The notes under the pieces: generated by a model
Told to the model about the DNA's origin: nothing
The model's database searches: none
The model's input: only the letters and a program-made list of their open reading frames with translations
Shown: positions 62,501 to 64,000 of the stretch, one piece after another
Numbering within the stretch: the first letter of the stretch is position 1
Layout: each line of letters opens with the position of its first letter
Translations under genes and position numbers: made by a program
NCBI GenBank assembly: GCA_023079485.1
Contig: CM041084.1
Location: 70,155,709-70,219,708, forward strand
DNA: 64,000 nucleotides
Origin: Archilochus colubris
Taxonomy: Eukaryota; Chordata; Aves; Apodiformes; Trochilidae
Direction of reading: 5' to 3'

Positions 62501-64000
62501 TTTTTTTCCCCCAGGCAGATATAATTTCAGTTTGTAGGAGCAATGTTTTGTTTTGGTTTTTTTCTTCACGGTTGGTGTGTTTTATGACAATAAGAGCCAG
62601 AAACAGAAGAAACTGGTGGACTGAGAGTGGTTTCCCGCTACTTCAGCACCCACAACCAATATTTGCAATCAGAAAATTTTCAGTTTCCATAGAATTCCAT
62701 TAAGAGATAAGTCCTGAAGTAAATTGGTTCAGCAGGTAGGCATTGAAAATGGAAAAGTGTCTTAATCCAGCAGTTCCAGTTCAATTACAGTGTGGATGGC
62801 TGAGATATTTCGTGATTATGAAAAAAACTCTCAAACAACAAGACAAAGCATAGGATTATTTGTGAATGCCACATGGCTGTGTTTTGCCATATGGATGCTG
62901 GACTACACTGTAATGAGAAGTATTTTTAAAGCAAATAAAAATGTTGCTTCTGCAAACATAGGTGCTTAAATATTAATCAGCTCTCTACTACAATCCTGTT
63001 GAAATACTTAATGATTTTCTGGCTGTCACTCAGTGTAAATCTGACAGTGGTAATGAAATGCTGGTGTCAGCACTGCTTGTCAGTGGCCTGGGAGACTGCA
63101 GCAGGTGTCAGTCTCTTTTTTAAAAAAAATGATGTACCAACAACCAATTTATTCCCATCTGGAAGCCTACCGAGTCCTATGGAAATGCAAAGACCGAAGG
63201 CAAAGAACCAACATGACCCATCCTCTGCAGGCATTGTGTGTAACCCGTTCTCTTCCTCTGCTCAAGGCAGCCACTAGAAATTCCAGTGGGTGGTATGAAG
63301 CTGCCTTCCAAGCCCACTGCCACAGGAAAGGCCCAGTCTGAGAACATTTTATGTCTGAACTCTGGGATTTTCCCTTCAAGGTAAGAAGATGGGCCACAGG
63401 CTATTGATATGGGGTCTGGATAGGAAATGCATATTGTTTTGTAATCAAATGACATTTTAATACAGCTACTTCTGCAGCACAGCTAGACTTCTTGTGAAGT
63501 GTGTGAAGCTTTTTTAGCCCTGAAACTTTATCTAGAGAACCTCTTATAGACTTGGTAGACATGAGAAACAAGTATAAAAATGATATTTGCCTCTAATTCT
63601 ATTTGTATTACTGAGCTTTAAGCACAGAGAAAGCAAGAACACCATTTATATCTAACACCTTAGCCAAAGGAATACGTGTGGAAAAAGGCAATAAAATTTC
63701 CATATTCTCTTTGATATTTTTGGTATATTATAGACCGTGCTAATGTAAAACTAAATGCATACATAATTAAAGTCTGTATGGATTAAAAATTAAGCTAAAA
63801 ACCACCTACAGTAGGATGGATGGCTCTTTTTTTCTTTTTCTTTCAGATCTTAATGATAACTGTTCTGGAAAAAACACTGCAGTTTTACCATGATTTCCAG
63901 TTTACGGAGATATAAAAATATTAAAAGGTTTTTTTTGTTACTGCTTTTAGTATTATTCTGTCTCAGAAGGGCCCAAATACTTGTATGCATTTAACGTATG
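59536..64000. other. Non-coding intergenic DNA
   Basis: No gene is recognised. The 147-residue open frame at 62260-62703 is carried through a T/C simple tract and shows no domain. No cadherin-like coding block, which might mark CDH20, is seen on either strand. Confidence 0.5.
62471..62512. repeat. (T)n / (CTTC)n pyrimidine tract
   Basis: T runs and CTTC units on the + strand end in CCCCCAG, so the tract resembles a strong splice acceptor (AG at 62513-62514), but no exon with coding potential follows. Confidence 0.8.

Noticed and set aside
62260..62703. 147-residue plus-strand open frame
   Set aside because: It runs through a T/C simple tract that avoids stop codons, giving a poly-Phe stretch, and has no domain.
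1..64000. Exons of the mammalian neighbours PIGN or CDH20, tRNA or rRNA genes, CRISPR arrays, or retroviral genes
   Set aside because: I looked for recognisable protein blocks and repeat structures on both strands and saw none. Very short or divergent exons could be missed without an alignment.

Overview
This window is vertebrate nuclear DNA, almost certainly from a bird. Two things support that. Three short pieces of the avian-type CR1 non-LTR retrotransposon lie at about 4.09, 22.69 and 59.47 kb, each with the typical (CATAGAAT)n-type 3' end. The background is AT-rich, CpG-poor and repeat-poor, without SINEs, dense LINEs or gene clusters. There is no sign of bacterial, phage or viral organisation: no operons, no long ORFs packed end to end, no CRISPR, no tRNA or rRNA genes.

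Only one protein-coding gene can be supported. It is RNF152 on the + strand, with its whole 203-residue reading frame in a single exon at 34217-34828. The product is a lysosome-anchored RING E3 ubiquitin ligase: an N-terminal C3HC4 RING and one transmembrane helix near the C-terminus. The start codon sits in a full Kozak context. About 295 nt upstream is a good splice acceptor (AG at 33920-33921), so the coding exon probably begins at 33922 and the earlier exon(s) and promoter lie to the left of the window. The leader between acceptor and ATG has no ATG. It carries a 30/33-bp minisatellite whose units stay in frame with each other.

Layout: 1-33921 is probably the large 5' intron of RNF152, possibly with upstream intergenic DNA; it holds two CR1 pieces and simple repeats. 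33922-34828 is leader plus coding region. 34829 to about 35280 is the proximal 3' UTR, with a dense CpG cluster just after the stop and an AATAAA followed by GT-rich sequence. From 35280 to 64000 there is no recognisable coding sequence. Part of it may be distal 3' UTR, since mammalian RNF152 mRNAs, as I recall, have long 3' UTRs; the rest is intergenic. In mammals RNF152 lies between PIGN and CDH20. I see no exon of either gene here.

I did not find a new multi-gene system. The most interesting signals are the in-frame minisatellite in the RNF152 leader, the CpG cluster immediately 3' of the coding region, a 28-bp inverted repeat at 56165-56192, and a few AT-rich patches that could be conserved regulatory elements. 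All positions were read by eye; no alignment or search was run.
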